A stretch of DNA of 64,000 bases from positions 30,752 to 94,751 of the forward strand of contig JAUHXC010000042.1 of assembly GCA_030427205.1 (NCBI GenBank), read 5' to 3'. Each line of letters opens with the position of its first letter. The stretch's first letter is position 1. Position numbers and translations under genes: made by a program. Of this stretch, positions 8,450 through 17,627 are shown in pieces. This DNA comes from a bacterium (GTDB lineage: Bacteria > Myxococcota_A > Bradymonadia > UBA7976 > UBA1532). The notes beneath the pieces are model-generated. The model was not told the DNA's origin. It saw only the letters and a program-made list of their open reading frames with translations, and ran no database searches.

Positions 8450-11095
8450 ATGAAGTGGGATCAGCACACCATCCGGCGGACGTTCCTCGACTACTTCGCC
8501 AAGCACGCGACCATGCCCCACCGCGAGGTGCCGTCGTCGCCGATCATCCCCACCGATGATCCGACGCTGTTGTTCACCAACGCCGGCATGAACCAGTTCA
8601 AGGCGGCGCTGCTCGGCCAGGAGAAGCGCGAATACAGCCGCGCCTGCTCGGTGCAGAAGTGCATGCGCGTCGGCGGCAAGCACAACGACCTCGACGCCGT
8701 GGGCCGCGACGGGCGCCACCTGACGTGGTTCGAGATGCTCGGCAACTGGTCGTTCGGCGACTACTACAAGCGCGCGACCATCGAGATGGCCTGGGATCTG
8801 TCGGTCAACGTCTACGGCCTCGACGCGGATCGCATCTACATCTCGGTCTACAAGGACGACGACGAGAGCTACGCCCTGTGGCGCGACGTCATCGGCGTGC
8901 CCGAGAAGCGCATCTATCGCTTCGGCGACCTCGAGCAGGGCGACGACGAGAACTACTGGTCGATGGGCCCGACGGGCCCCTGCGGGCCGTGCACCGAGCT
9001 GTTCTTCGACCTCGGCCCCGAGGGCGGGACCGGCCCCGAGGACTACATGGGCGGCGAAGGCGACCGCTACATGGAGTTCTGGAACAACGTCTTCATGCAG
9101 AACAACCGGCTCGACGACGGCACCTTGGAGCCGTTGTCGCAGCACGGGGTCGATACCGGCATGGGCCTGGAGCGGATCACGATGATCCTGCAGGGCAAGG
9201 TCACCGCCTACGAGACCGACCTGTTCGTGCCGATCATCGAGACCATCGAGGGCATGTCGGGCGCGACCCGGCAGCACCCCGAGCAGAAGGTCGACCTGCA
9301 GGTCATCGCCGACCACATCCGCTCGCTGACCTTCACCCTCAGCGAGGGCGGGCAGTTCAGCAACGAGGGGCGGGGCTACGTGCTGCGGCGCATCCTGCGG
9401 CGGGCGGTGCGTCACGGGCGGCGCATCGGCTTCGAGGCGCCCTTCCTGCACCGGCTGGCGCCGACGGTCGCCGCGCAGTTCGAGGGGGTCTACGAGCTGC
9501 CCAAGACGGTGATCGAGAATACCCAGGCGGCGCTCGAAGAGGAGGAGGCGCGCTTCTTCCGCACCATCGACCGCGGGATGGGCCGGATCTACGGCATCAT
9601 CGAGGCCAAGAAGGCCGCCGGCGAGACCCGGATCGCCGGCCAGGAGGCCTTCGAGCTGTACGATACGTACGGCTTCCCGGTCGACCTGACCCGCATCGAG
9701 GCCGAGACCCACGGCTTCACCGTCGACGAGGCGGGCTTCCACGCGGCGATGGAGGAGCAGCGAAGGCGCTCGCGGCAGGCGGGCTCGTTCTACGAGGACG
9801 ACGGCGGCGAGTGGCAGATCCTGACCGACGGCGGCGGCCAGGGGTTTGCGGGCTACGGCCTGCAGACCCTCGACGCCAAGGTCATGCGCTGGCGCCAGAG
9901 CGGCGAGCGGGTGGAGTTCATCCTCGAGCGCACGCCGTTCTACGCCGAGAGCGGCGGCGAGGTCGCCGACCACGGTCGGCTCGTGGGCGACGGCTTCGAG
10001 GTGGCGGTGACCGACGTGCAGAGCGTCAACGGCATCATCCACCACGTCGGTGAGCTGACCGCGGGCGCGGTGAAGCTCGACGCCGACAGCGTGCTCACCG
10101 CGCACGTCGACCTCGAGCGGCGGCAGCAGAAGACGATCCACCACACCGCGACCCACCTGCTGCACGCGGCGCTCAAGACCATCGTCGGCGAGCATGTGCA
10201 GCAGAAGGGCTCGGTGGTCGAGCCCGATCGGCTGCGCTTCGACTTCAGCCACCACAGCCCGCTGACCGACGCGCAGATCGCGGCGATGGAGGCCTGGGTC
10301 AATACCCGCATCCGGCGCAACGAGGCGGTGGTCAAGACCGAGGGCGTGCCGCTCGACGAGGCGAAGGCCCAAGGGGTCGTCGCGCTCTTCGGCGAGAAGT
10401 ACGGCGAGGTGGTGCGCACCGTGCGGGCGGGCGGCGACTCATTCGAGCTGTGCGGTGGCAACCACACCGACCGCACCGGCGACATCGGCCACCTGCGGGT
10501 GACCGGCCAGAGCGCGGTGAGCGCGGGCGTGCGCCGCATCGAGGCCGTCGTAGGCCACGCGGCCGACGCGCTGGCGCTGGAGGAGCGGGCGCTGGTGCGG
10601 GCCGCGGCGGACGCGCTGAAGACCGACGTGGCCCGGCTGCCGCAGCGGGTCGAGCAGCTGCTGGGTCAGGTCAAGGATCTGGAGAAGGCGCTCGAGAAGG
10701 CCCGCCGCAGCGGCGGCGCGGTCGACCCCGACGCGCTGATCGCCGACGCGATCGACGTGGGCGGCGTGCCGCTGATCGCCGCGGCGGTCGAGGTGGACGC
10801 CCGCGAGACGCTGGCCGCGCTGGTCGATCGCATCCGCGACAAGCGGCCCGACGCGGTGGTGGTGCTGATGGCGGCGCTCGAAGACGGCAAAGTGCCGGTC
10901 ATCGCCGCGGTGGGTCCGCAGCTCAAGAAGGACAAGCGCTTCCACGCGGGCAAGATCGTCAAGGCGGTCACCGCCGAGCTCGACGGGCGCGGCGGCGGTC
11001 GGCCCGACTTCGCTCAGGGCGGCGGGCAGTCGCCCGACAAGATCCCCGCCGCGGTGCAGGCGGTACCCGGCATCGTGCAGGCGCTGGCCGGCTGA
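8450..11095 (+). CDS. alaS: Alanyl-tRNA synthetase
   Basis: Charges tRNA-Ala and edits mischarged Ser/Gly. The N-terminal class II catalytic domain is clear (TLLFTNAGMNQFK, FEMLGNWSFGDYYK). The editing domain carries the zinc-site motifs HHTATHLLHAAL and, further on, C-G-G-N-H. The C-terminal DHHA1/C-Ala region ends at residue 881, the usual length. It starts at ATG 8450, downstream of tyrS, with only a weak ribosome-binding site, so translational coupling to tyrS is possible. Confidence 0.98.
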   Translation: MKWDQHTIRRTFLDYFAKHATMPHREVPSSPIIPTDDPTLLFTNAGMNQFKAALLGQEKREYSRACSVQKCMRVGGKHNDLDAVGRDGRHLTWFEMLGNWSFGDYYKRATIEMAWDLSVNVYGLDADRIYISVYKDDDESYALWRDVIGVPEKRIYRFGDLEQGDDENYWSMGPTGPCGPCTELFFDLGPEGGTGPEDYMGGEGDRYMEFWNNVFMQNNRLDDGTLEPLSQHGVDTGMGLERITMILQGKVTAYETDLFVPIIETIEGMSGATRQHPEQKVDLQVIADHIRSLTFTLSEGGQFSNEGRGYVLRRILRRAVRHGRRIGFEAPFLHRLAPTVAAQFEGVYELPKTVIENTQAALEEEEARFFRTIDRGMGRIYGIIEAKKAAGETRIAGQEAFELYDTYGFPVDLTRIEAETHGFTVDEAGFHAAMEEQRRRSRQAGSFYEDDGGEWQILTDGGGQGFAGYGLQTLDAKVMRWRQSGERVEFILERTPFYAESGGEVADHGRLVGDGFEVAVTDVQSVNGIIHHVGELTAGAVKLDADSVLTAHVDLERRQQKTIHHTATHLLHAALKTIVGEHVQQKGSVVEPDRLRFDFSHHSPLTDAQIAAMEAWVNTRIRRNEAVVKTEGVPLDEAKAQGVVALFGEKYGEVVRTVRAGGDSFELCGGNHTDRTGDIGHLRVTGQSAVSAGVRRIEAVVGHAADALALEERALVRAAADALKTDVARLPQRVEQLLGQVKDLEKALEKARRSGGAVDPDALIADAIDVGGVPLIAAAVEVDARETLAALVDRIRDKRPDAVVVLMAALEDGKVPVIAAVGPQLKKDKRFHAGKIVKAVTAELDGRGGGRPDFAQGGGQSPDKIPAAVQAVPGIVQALAG

Positions 11096-11104
11096 GGCAT
11101 CCGG

Positions 11105-11124
11105 GCGGGGCGGCCGAGCCCCGC
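11105..11124. terminator. Hairpin between convergent alaS and rpn-like gene
   Basis: Perfect 7-bp arms GCGGGGC / GCCCCGC around a 6-base loop, placed between the stop codons of two convergent genes. It has no T tract, so activity as a bidirectional terminator is inferred from structure and position only. Confidence 0.5.
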
Positions 11125-11126
11125 GT

Positions 11127-12128
11127 TCAGTCGAACAGATCCTCGAAGCGCTGCGCGTCGAAGATGCGGTCGCTCCAGCGTTCGAGGGTGTCCGGGTCGG
11201 TCTGCTCGACGCGCGCCGCGAACCCGTCGGGCACGTCGCCGAACTTCAGCCGGACCATCTTGATCAGCGCCGCGCGGAGGGTCTCTGCTCGGGCCTCTGC
11301 CCGACCCTCTGCCCGACCCTTTGCCAGACCCTCTGCTCGGCCTTGCGCGATGAGTTGTTCGCCTGCGGTCATGACCACCTCCGCCATGTTTCGGGGCACC
11401 CGCCGGAGCAGCGCGTCCCGCACTTCGGGCGCCGACTGTTCGCCGACGAGAAGGACGTATCTCGCGATCTGCGAGAAGTATATCTGGCCCTGCGGCATGC
11501 GGGCCACCTGTCCGAGATGCGGTATCAGCCGGTCGAGCACCGGTCGCAGGTCGGGGTCGTGCGGCGCGTGCTTGAGCAGGCTCAACCCGACGATGGCCAG
11601 GGCCATGCCGTCGCCGTGATCCAGCGGGCCCGCGCGATACAGGTCGTCGAGCACCAGCCGGAACGTCGGCACGAGCGGGTCGAGGGCGTCGCGCAGGTGC
11701 TCGGGCACCGCGAACATGTCCTGGAAGGCGATCGGGCCGGTCCACGGGCGGGCGCCGTGGTAGAGCACGACCGGGACGATCAGCGGCAGAGGATCGTCGG
11801 CGGCCAGCTCGCCGTCGGCCTCGGTCCAGACGGACAGCATGTACCGCAGGAAGCGCAGCGGCATGCGACGCGGCACCGATGACTGGTGCTCGAGCATGAG
11901 GTTGAACCAGACGGTGCGTCCGGCGAGCGGCGCGCGGAAGACCAGATCGGCCCGACTGCCCACCAGATCTGCGCTCACCGACTCGGTCGCGACCGGCTCC
12001 ATGCCGCTCCAGTCGATGTGGTGGGCGAGGCTCGGTGGCAGCACCCGACGAAGCGCAGTCGCCGCCGCCTCGGCGTTGCTGAAGATCGCCTTGAAGAACA
12101 GATCGTGCGGTTGCCCGTTGCGACTCAT
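11127..12128 (-). CDS. Rpn family recombination-promoting nuclease / putative transposase (PF04754-like)
   Basis: 333 residues. The N-terminus has the Rpn/Transposase_31 opening (HDLFFKAIFSN) and a PD-(D/E)xK-like core (RADLVFR, then FNLMLEHQS). The middle has VPVVLYHG and FQDMF, conserved in this family. The C-terminal third carries a low-complexity run of A-E-G-R-type tetrapeptides (around 11,281-11,348) encoded by 12-bp direct repeats, then a short helical tail. E. coli Rpn proteins are DNA endonucleases, and some have been reported as anti-phage toxins with intragenic C-terminal antitoxins. I see no strong internal ribosome-binding site here. It is convergent with alaS. Confidence 0.88.
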   Translation of the reverse strand: MSRNGQPHDLFFKAIFSNAEAAATALRRVLPPSLAHHIDWSGMEPVATESVSADLVGSRADLVFRAPLAGRTVWFNLMLEHQSSVPRRMPLRFLRYMLSVWTEADGELAADDPLPLIVPVVLYHGARPWTGPIAFQDMFAVPEHLRDALDPLVPTFRLVLDDLYRAGPLDHGDGMALAIVGLSLLKHAPHDPDLRPVLDRLIPHLGQVARMPQGQIYFSQIARYVLLVGEQSAPEVRDALLRRVPRNMAEVVMTAGEQLIAQGRAEGLAKGRAEGRAEARAETLRAALIKMVRLKFGDVPDGFAARVEQTDPDTLERWSDRIFDAQRFEDLFD

Positions 12129-12194
12129 CGAGGTGGACTAAGGCACGAGTCGGTCGATGTGTCCGATCAGGTCGTCTTCGGGTAGGACGAGCCG

Positions 12195-13283
12195 TCAGTC
12201 GGCCGCGGGCAGGTAGACGGTGAACGCCGTGCCCTGGCCCGGCTCGCTGCACACCGCGATGGCGCCGGCGGCCTGGCGCACGATGCCATAGCAGGTCGAC
12301 AGCCCGAGCCCGGTGCCGTGGGCGTCGCCCTTGGTGGTGAAGAACGGCTCGAAGATGTGCTCGGCGACGGCGGCGGTCATGCCACTGCCCGCGTCGCTGA
12401 CGGTCAGCGCCGCGTAGCGGCCGGGCGGCAGCGTGATCGGGCCGAAGTGGGCCTCGCCCTCGAAGAGCACGTCGCCCGTGGCGATCGTGATCGGCCCGCC
12501 GTCGGGGCCGGCCTCGGCGGCGTTGACCACGAAGTTGAGCAGCATCTGCTCGAACGCCCCGCCATCTATGCGGATCGCCGGCGAAGGCCCGAGCTCGAGC
12601 CGCAGCGCATACTGGCGGCCGATGGCGCGGCCGAGCAAGTCGGCGAAGTCGCGCACCCGATCCGCCGGCGAGAGCACGCGGGGGTCGACATCTCGGCGGC
12701 GGCAGAAGTCCATCAGCTGCTCGACCAGCGCCTCGGCGCGGGCGGTGGCCTGCAGCGCGAGATCGAGGTCGTCGCGCACCGGCGCATCGGGCTTGCGCCG
12801 GCGGGCGAGGGCCACCGATCCGCGGATCGCCGTCAACAGGTTGCCGAAGTCGTGGGCCAGCCCCGCCGCCATGCGCCCGGCGGCGTCCAGCCGCTGACTC
12901 TGCCGCACCCGCTCTTCGAGCGCCTTGCGGTCGGTGATGTCCATCGACAGCATGACGAGCCCCTCGGGCACCGGCCGGATGCGCAGTTCGAACCACGCCC
13001 GCTGCCCGTCGGGATAGGTGAAGTGATTGACGAACTCGGCGGATACACGCTCGCGCATGCAGCGCTCGAGCACGGCGAAGAGCGGCGTCTGCTCGATGCC
13101 CGGGTAGAGCTCGAGCATCGAGCGGTCGAGCAGCTCGGCGCGCGTCCGGCGGGCCTGGGCGACGACGGCGTCGTTGACGTAGAGGTAGCGCCAGCGGCGA
13201 TCGAGCACCTGGAAGCCTTCGAGCAGCTGGTCGAGCACGCTGCCGTAGCGCTCGGCGCTCTCGGGCACGGCTTTGCTGGGCAT
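12195..13283 (-). CDS. Cytosolic PAS-domain sensor histidine kinase (paralogue A)
   Basis: 362 residues with no membrane segment. A PAS domain occupies roughly residues 10-130 (YGSVLDQLLEGFQVLDRRWRY...). The H-box is AGLAHDFGNLLTAI, and the GHKL ATPase has an N-box (NFVVNAAEAG), G1 (VSDAGSGM), F-box (FEPFFTTK) and G2 (GTGLGLSTCYGIV). There is no receiver domain and no response regulator alongside. It is closely related to the gene at 14,327-15,442. ATG 13283 is used; an in-frame GTG at 13,328 is possible. Confidence 0.9.
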   Translation of the reverse strand: MPSKAVPESAERYGSVLDQLLEGFQVLDRRWRYLYVNDAVVAQARRTRAELLDRSMLELYPGIEQTPLFAVLERCMRERVSAEFVNHFTYPDGQRAWFELRIRPVPEGLVMLSMDITDRKALEERVRQSQRLDAAGRMAAGLAHDFGNLLTAIRGSVALARRRKPDAPVRDDLDLALQATARAEALVEQLMDFCRRRDVDPRVLSPADRVRDFADLLGRAIGRQYALRLELGPSPAIRIDGGAFEQMLLNFVVNAAEAGPDGGPITIATGDVLFEGEAHFGPITLPPGRYAALTVSDAGSGMTAAVAEHIFEPFFTTKGDAHGTGLGLSTCYGIVRQAAGAIAVCSEPGQGTAFTVYLPAAD

Positions 13284-13424
13284 GTCTTCGGTCAAGCTGA
13301 TCAGGTCGACTGCGGTTGGTGACGTCACGGTAACACGGTCATCGGCCGCGACGGCGCCCGATTCGGTTTCCCGCTGAATGCCTGCGGGCGGACCACGTTC
13401 TCCGGCGCGAACCTGGAGGACACC

Positions 13425-14309
13425 ATGCATCGCACTCACGGCGCCCACTCCAACCGCAGCGCCCACTCGAACCGCAGCGCCTGCTCGAACCGCAGCGCCC
13501 ATAACCGCCCCGCCTGGATCGCCACCCTCGTCGCCGTCGGCCTGCTCGCCTGGGCCGGCGCCGCCCACGCCGGACCACACGTCGCCCGCGGCGACGGCGT
13601 CTGCCCCGCCGGTCAGCTGCCGGTCTCCGCCGCACAGGCCCGCGCCGATGTCGGCCGCATGTGCAACAGCCTCGGGACGTGGCACATCGCCCGCCTCGCG
13701 GGCGGCGGATCGATGGACGGGCCGGGCTACGGCTGCAAGATCCGCGACGTCGACGCCCGCGATCTGGGGCATACCCTCTGCGCGCCGGCCACCCGGCGGC
13801 GCCCCGACGTGTACCGTCCCGGCCCCGACGTCTATCGCCCCGGCCCCGATGTATACCGCCCCGCGCCTCGCCCCGCGCCCCGTCGCCCCCGAGCCGAGCG
13901 TCTGCGATCGGGTCAGCGCATCGCTCTGCGCGATGGCCGCGGTCGCTTCCTGGTGGCCCGCCCCGACGGCCGGCTCGCCGTCAGCCACGTCCTGCGCGGG
14001 CTGCGGGATGCCTTCACCCTGTACGCCGATGGCAGCGTTCGCAACGGCGAGACGGTGCGCCTGCGCAGCCATCGCGGTGGCTTCGTGACCGCCAACCGCG
14101 CCGGAGATGTCGTCGCCCGCCGCGGTCGCAGCAGCCGCAAGGCCCGCTGGCAGATCACAGCGGTCGATGGCTATCGCTGGCTGAGCTGTGGCGACCGGGT
14201 CGAGCTGACCACAGCGCGAGGACTGCAGCTGTCTGCCGCGCCCGATGGGTATGTCACCGCCGAGCGTCGCTTGCCGACGGGGCAGACCTTCAGCGTCGTC
14301 TGCCTGTGA
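13425..14309 (+). CDS. Secreted protein with C-terminal beta-trefoil (fascin-like) repeats
   Basis: 294 residues, ATG 13425 behind GGAGGA. The extreme N-terminus is an unusual 6-residue repeat (A-H-S-N-R-S, about four copies from an 18-bp DNA repeat) before a hydrophobic signal (WIATLVAVGLLAWAGAAHA). A Cys-containing segment follows, then three copies of D-V-Y-R-P-G-P. The C-terminal ~130 residues hold three similar units opening GQRIALRDGRGRFL, GETVRLRSHRGGFV and GDRVELTTARGLQL, as in fascin-like beta-trefoils. It is probably a periplasmic or surface carbohydrate- or protein-binding module. The two kinase genes on either side point the other way. Confidence 0.75.
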   Translation: MHRTHGAHSNRSAHSNRSACSNRSAHNRPAWIATLVAVGLLAWAGAAHAGPHVARGDGVCPAGQLPVSAAQARADVGRMCNSLGTWHIARLAGGGSMDGPGYGCKIRDVDARDLGHTLCAPATRRRPDVYRPGPDVYRPGPDVYRPAPRPAPRRPRAERLRSGQRIALRDGRGRFLVARPDGRLAVSHVLRGLRDAFTLYADGSVRNGETVRLRSHRGGFVTANRAGDVVARRGRSSRKARWQITAVDGYRWLSCGDRVELTTARGLQLSAAPDGYVTAERRLPTGQTFSVVCL

Positions 14310-14326
14310 TCCCGCCGGTCCGTGCC

Positions 14327-15442
14327 TCAGTGAGCCGCGGGCAGGTACACGCTGAAGGACGACCCCTGGCCCGGCTCGCTGCACACCGCGATAGCACCCG
14401 CAGCCTGACAGACGATGCCATAGCACGAAGACAAGCCCAGGCCGGTGCCTTCGGACTCGCCCTTGGTCGTGAAGAAAGGCTCGAAGATGCGCGCGGCCAC
14501 GTCCGGCGCCATGCCGGTGCCGACGTCGGTCACCGTCAGCGATGCGTAGCGGCCCGGCGGCAGGCTCACCGGACCGAAGTGGGTCTCGCGCTCGAAGATG
14601 ACATCGCCGGTGCGGATCGTGATCGGACCCCCGCCGGGGGTGGCGTCGGCGGCGTTGACCACCAGGTTGAGCAGCACCTGCTCGAACGCGCCGGGATCGA
14701 TGAGCACCGCCGGCGTCGGCTCGAGCGAGAGCGACAGCGGATAGCAGCTGCCGACCGCAGTCGCCAGCAGCGCGCTGAAGCCTTCGATGCGCTCGACGAG
14801 GGCCAGCGGGCGGGGCTCGACCTCGCGCCGGCGACAGAACGCCATCAGCTGCGCGACCAGCGCCTCGGCCCGATCGGCGGCGCCGCGGGCCAACTCCAGG
14901 TCGCGCTGTATCGCGTCGGTGGACGTCCGGCGCAGCGCGAGGCTGATCGAGCCCTGGATCGCCGTCAGCAGGTTGCCGAAGTCATGGGCCAGCCCGGCGG
15001 CCATGCGGCCGGCGGCGTCCAATCGCTCGCTCTGCTGCACCCGGGCTTCGAGGGCCTTGCGCGCGGTGATGTCGATCGACAGCACGACCAGCCCCTCGGG
15101 CACCGGCCGGAAGCGCAGTTCGAACCATGCGTCCTGGCCGTCGGGGTAGGTGAAGTGATTCTCCATCCGGGCCGACGTGCGCTGGCGCATGCAGCGCTCG
15201 AGAGTGCGAAACATCGGCGTCTGCTCGATGCCCGGATACAAATCGAGCATCGAGCGCCCCAGCAGCGCGTGGCGCGACAGGCGGGCGTGGCTGACGACGG
15301 TGTCGTTGACGTACAGGTAGCGATAGCGCCGATCGATGACCTGGAACCCTTCGATGAGCTGCTCGAGCACGCTGCCGTAGCGGTCAGCGCCGTCGGCTTC
15401 GGCGGGCGTCGGTTCGAGCGGCGCGATTTGGGTGTCCTGCAT
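14327..15442 (-). CDS. Cytosolic PAS-domain sensor histidine kinase (paralogue B)
   Basis: 371 residues, ATG 15442 behind GGAGGA. Same layout as paralogue A: PAS near the N-terminus, H-box AGLAHDFGNLLTAIQGS, N-box NLVVNAADATPGGG, G1 VTDVGTGM, F-box FEPFFTTK, G2 GTGLGLSSCYGIV, and the shared ending CSEPGQG-SSF-VYLPAA. There is no transmembrane segment and no receiver. The two kinases probably arose by duplication, with the beta-trefoil gene lying between them. The partner response regulator must be encoded elsewhere. Confidence 0.92.
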   Translation of the reverse strand: MQDTQIAPLEPTPAEADGADRYGSVLEQLIEGFQVIDRRYRYLYVNDTVVSHARLSRHALLGRSMLDLYPGIEQTPMFRTLERCMRQRTSARMENHFTYPDGQDAWFELRFRPVPEGLVVLSIDITARKALEARVQQSERLDAAGRMAAGLAHDFGNLLTAIQGSISLALRRTSTDAIQRDLELARGAADRAEALVAQLMAFCRRREVEPRPLALVERIEGFSALLATAVGSCYPLSLSLEPTPAVLIDPGAFEQVLLNLVVNAADATPGGGPITIRTGDVIFERETHFGPVSLPPGRYASLTVTDVGTGMAPDVAARIFEPFFTTKGESEGTGLGLSSCYGIVCQAAGAIAVCSEPGQGSSFSVYLPAAH

Positions 15443-15553
15443 ACGGTCCTCCGGCAGCCAGAGGACGCTAGCACGGCGCTCGGGCGCCGATCCCGCGCTA
15501 AGCGGTGTCGGTTTGTATCGAACCGCTGGGCGGTCGGGGCGAATCGTGGGGCA

Positions 15554-17314
15554 TCAGGGCCAGACCATGACCGGGTCTTCGAACGAGGTCGTCTTGCTGT
15601 AGAGGTCGACCTTGCCGCTGACGTCGAGCGCGTCGAACTTGCCCGGGTCGACAGCGAAGACCCGCTCTTCACCGGCCTGCAGCTGGCCCGCGAGGGTGAT
15701 CCAGCGCGTATTCGAGCCGTCGGTGACCCGCAGCACGACCGACGCGGCGTCGGCCGAGAGCTTGACCACCAGCTTGCCGCTGTCGGCGTCGAACGCGCAG
15801 ACGTCGCACCCGGGGAAGTTCGGCTGCGGGTCGACCCGCGGCAGCGCGAGGGGGTTCTCGATGACCGCTGACGGGCATGCCAACGCCGGATCGGCGCTCT
15901 GGCTCAGGGTCATGCCGCGACACTCGGCCGGCCAGTGCTCGGCATTGTCCCGGGGCGGCCCCATCGCCGGCTCGTTGCCCAAGCTCGGGCCCTCCGCCCG
16001 ACCGCCGGTGCACGGCAGCTCGGCCATGGTGCAGATGTCGGCGCGCTCTTCTTGCTGCAGCGCCGACATCACCTCCACCGGCGGCCTGCCGTTGGCCAGC
16101 ATCGCCGCAGCGGCGGCGCTGACGACGGCCGCCGAGACCGACGAGCCGGTCCACAGCGGGCCATCGAAGCGCGCGCGCCGCTCGCCGGGCGCCAGGAACC
16201 GGGCGTCACCGACCCCGTGAGCGCCGTAGGCCCAGAGGCTGGGCGGCGTCGCGCCGTAGGCCCGGGCGTTGGCGGTCGGCTCGCCGTCGGCGTCGAGCGG
16301 GCCGACCGAGATCACCAGCGGCAGGCCGTCGGCGTACTGCTGCGTGCTCCACGCGCCCGGCTGCATCATGCCCGCGCTCGGAGCGACGGCGCCGTCCTCG
16401 TCGTTGCCCGCCGCGGCGATGACGATGGCACCGGCGTCGCGGGCCTGACGGATCGCCGCTTCGACGGCGCGGATCGAGACCCGCTGGCTGTCGCTGTCGT
16501 CGGTCCAGCCGACGGAGAGGTTGATCACCAGCCGCCGCTGGTCGGCCGTCGCCGCGTCCACCGCGCGGTGGATCGCCCGGGCCACCATGCCCGGATCGCC
16601 GAATCGCCCGCCTTCACTGGCGAGCAGCAGACCGGCGCCGTCGGCGTCGAGGTCGAGCGCCACATCGGTCACGACCTCCGGGCAGTCGACCGTCGGCGCC
16701 GTATTGTTCGGGCAGACCGCCGCGCGGATCAGCAGCGCCATGTCTTCGCCGTGGGGCGAGATGCCGCCCAGACCGGGCAGGCCGGGCTCGCCGGGCGCCG
16801 CGCTGTCGAGCACCGCCACCCGCACGTCGCCCGCCTGGTTGCGCAGCCGCGTGGGCAGGCCGGCGTGCAGCGAGAACCGCGAGGCGGCGGCCTGTTTGAT
16901 GCCCTCGCCGGCGAGGGCCGACGCGCGCCGCGGGCGATACTCGACCGGGGCGAACGGGTCGGGCAGCTCGTCGTAGGCCTGCCGCGGGATCTCGGCGGTG
17001 TGTACGCAGAAGACATGTCCGGTGTGCGCCGTCGGCGCCTCCACGGATGTCCCGGGCTCGAACAGCGGCGCGGACGCCACATCTGCGCCAGCGGGCAAGT
17101 CGTCGAGCATCGCTTCGGCGCTGTCGCAGTCGGCCGCGGCGCCGTGCCCGGAGGCTTCGATGGTGGTATAGCCCCGCCAGAACGTCGTCGGGGCCGGGCT
17201 GCGGGTCAGTGCGTGGGTGCTCTTGCCGACCGGCGACGTCGTCGGCCGGGCGCCGCAGGCGGCGAGCGTCGCGCCGAGGGCCAGCAGCCCGAGCGCGTGC
17301 AATCGATGGGTCAT
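15554..17314 (-). CDS. S8 subtilisin-like serine protease, lipoprotein
   Basis: 586 residues, ATG 17314 behind AGGAGAG. The signal ends in the lipobox LAAC. The catalytic triad is recognisable in order: Asp in RVAVLDSA, His in SPHGEDMALLI, Ser in WTGSSVSAA; the oxyanion Asn is in AAAGNDEDG. The Asp motif reads D-S-A instead of the usual D-[ST]-G. A ~120-residue beta-rich C-terminal domain follows the protease domain. It is predicted to be an outer-membrane-anchored peptidase. It lies divergent from the sigma factor operon and near C25 and alpha-2-macroglobulin genes. Confidence 0.9.
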   Translation of the reverse strand: MTHRLHALGLLALGATLAACGARPTTSPVGKSTHALTRSPAPTTFWRGYTTIEASGHGAAADCDSAEAMLDDLPAGADVASAPLFEPGTSVEAPTAHTGHVFCVHTAEIPRQAYDELPDPFAPVEYRPRRASALAGEGIKQAAASRFSLHAGLPTRLRNQAGDVRVAVLDSAAPGEPGLPGLGGISPHGEDMALLIRAAVCPNNTAPTVDCPEVVTDVALDLDADGAGLLLASEGGRFGDPGMVARAIHRAVDAATADQRRLVINLSVGWTDDSDSQRVSIRAVEAAIRQARDAGAIVIAAAGNDEDGAVAPSAGMMQPGAWSTQQYADGLPLVISVGPLDADGEPTANARAYGATPPSLWAYGAHGVGDARFLAPGERRARFDGPLWTGSSVSAAVVSAAAAAMLANGRPPVEVMSALQQEERADICTMAELPCTGGRAEGPSLGNEPAMGPPRDNAEHWPAECRGMTLSQSADPALACPSAVIENPLALPRVDPQPNFPGCDVCAFDADSGKLVVKLSADAASVVLRVTDGSNTRWITLAGQLQAGEERVFAVDPGKFDALDVSGKVDLYSKTTSFEDPVMVWP

Positions 17315-17627
17315 GCTCTCTCCTGTGTTCGGTTCGTCAGGGGATACCGGCCGCCCGCCGCTGTCTGACATACACGCCCGATTTTTCGATCGGGGTGCCG
17401 CCGCGCATGACAGTCATGGCATCGAGCGTCCGGCCCGTCCCCGGCCGGCACCCGTCGAGCATGGTAGACCGTCGGCAGTATCGCAAGTCGAGCGGCTGTC
17501 AGATCCCGTGCCGCGGTGGGTATCCCCCTTCGACAGTGGAGGAGCCATGGGCAGCATACGATGCACGGCCGACCGGCGACCCGAGCAGCGCTTCGAGCCG
17601 CCGATCCGATGGCCTACCATGCGGCCC
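17315..17627. promoter_or_regulatory. Divergent control region between the S8 protease and the sigma-factor operon
   Basis: 313 bases without a convincing gene, separating two divergent transcription units. It contains a perfect 6-bp inverted repeat with a one-base centre, CATGAC-A-GTCATG at 17,406-17,418, that could bind a regulator. ECF sigma factors often autoregulate, so a self-recognised promoter is likely here, but I cannot identify it by consensus. Confidence 0.4.

Noticed and set aside
7589..11095. A 1,168-codon frame covering the end of tyrS and alaS
   Set aside because: The true alaS start at 8450 gives the correct family length; the upstream part is a shifted-frame read of tyrS.
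11127..11600. Intragenic small Rpn antitoxin start
   Set aside because: Internal ATG codons in the C-terminal part lack a recognisable ribosome-binding site.
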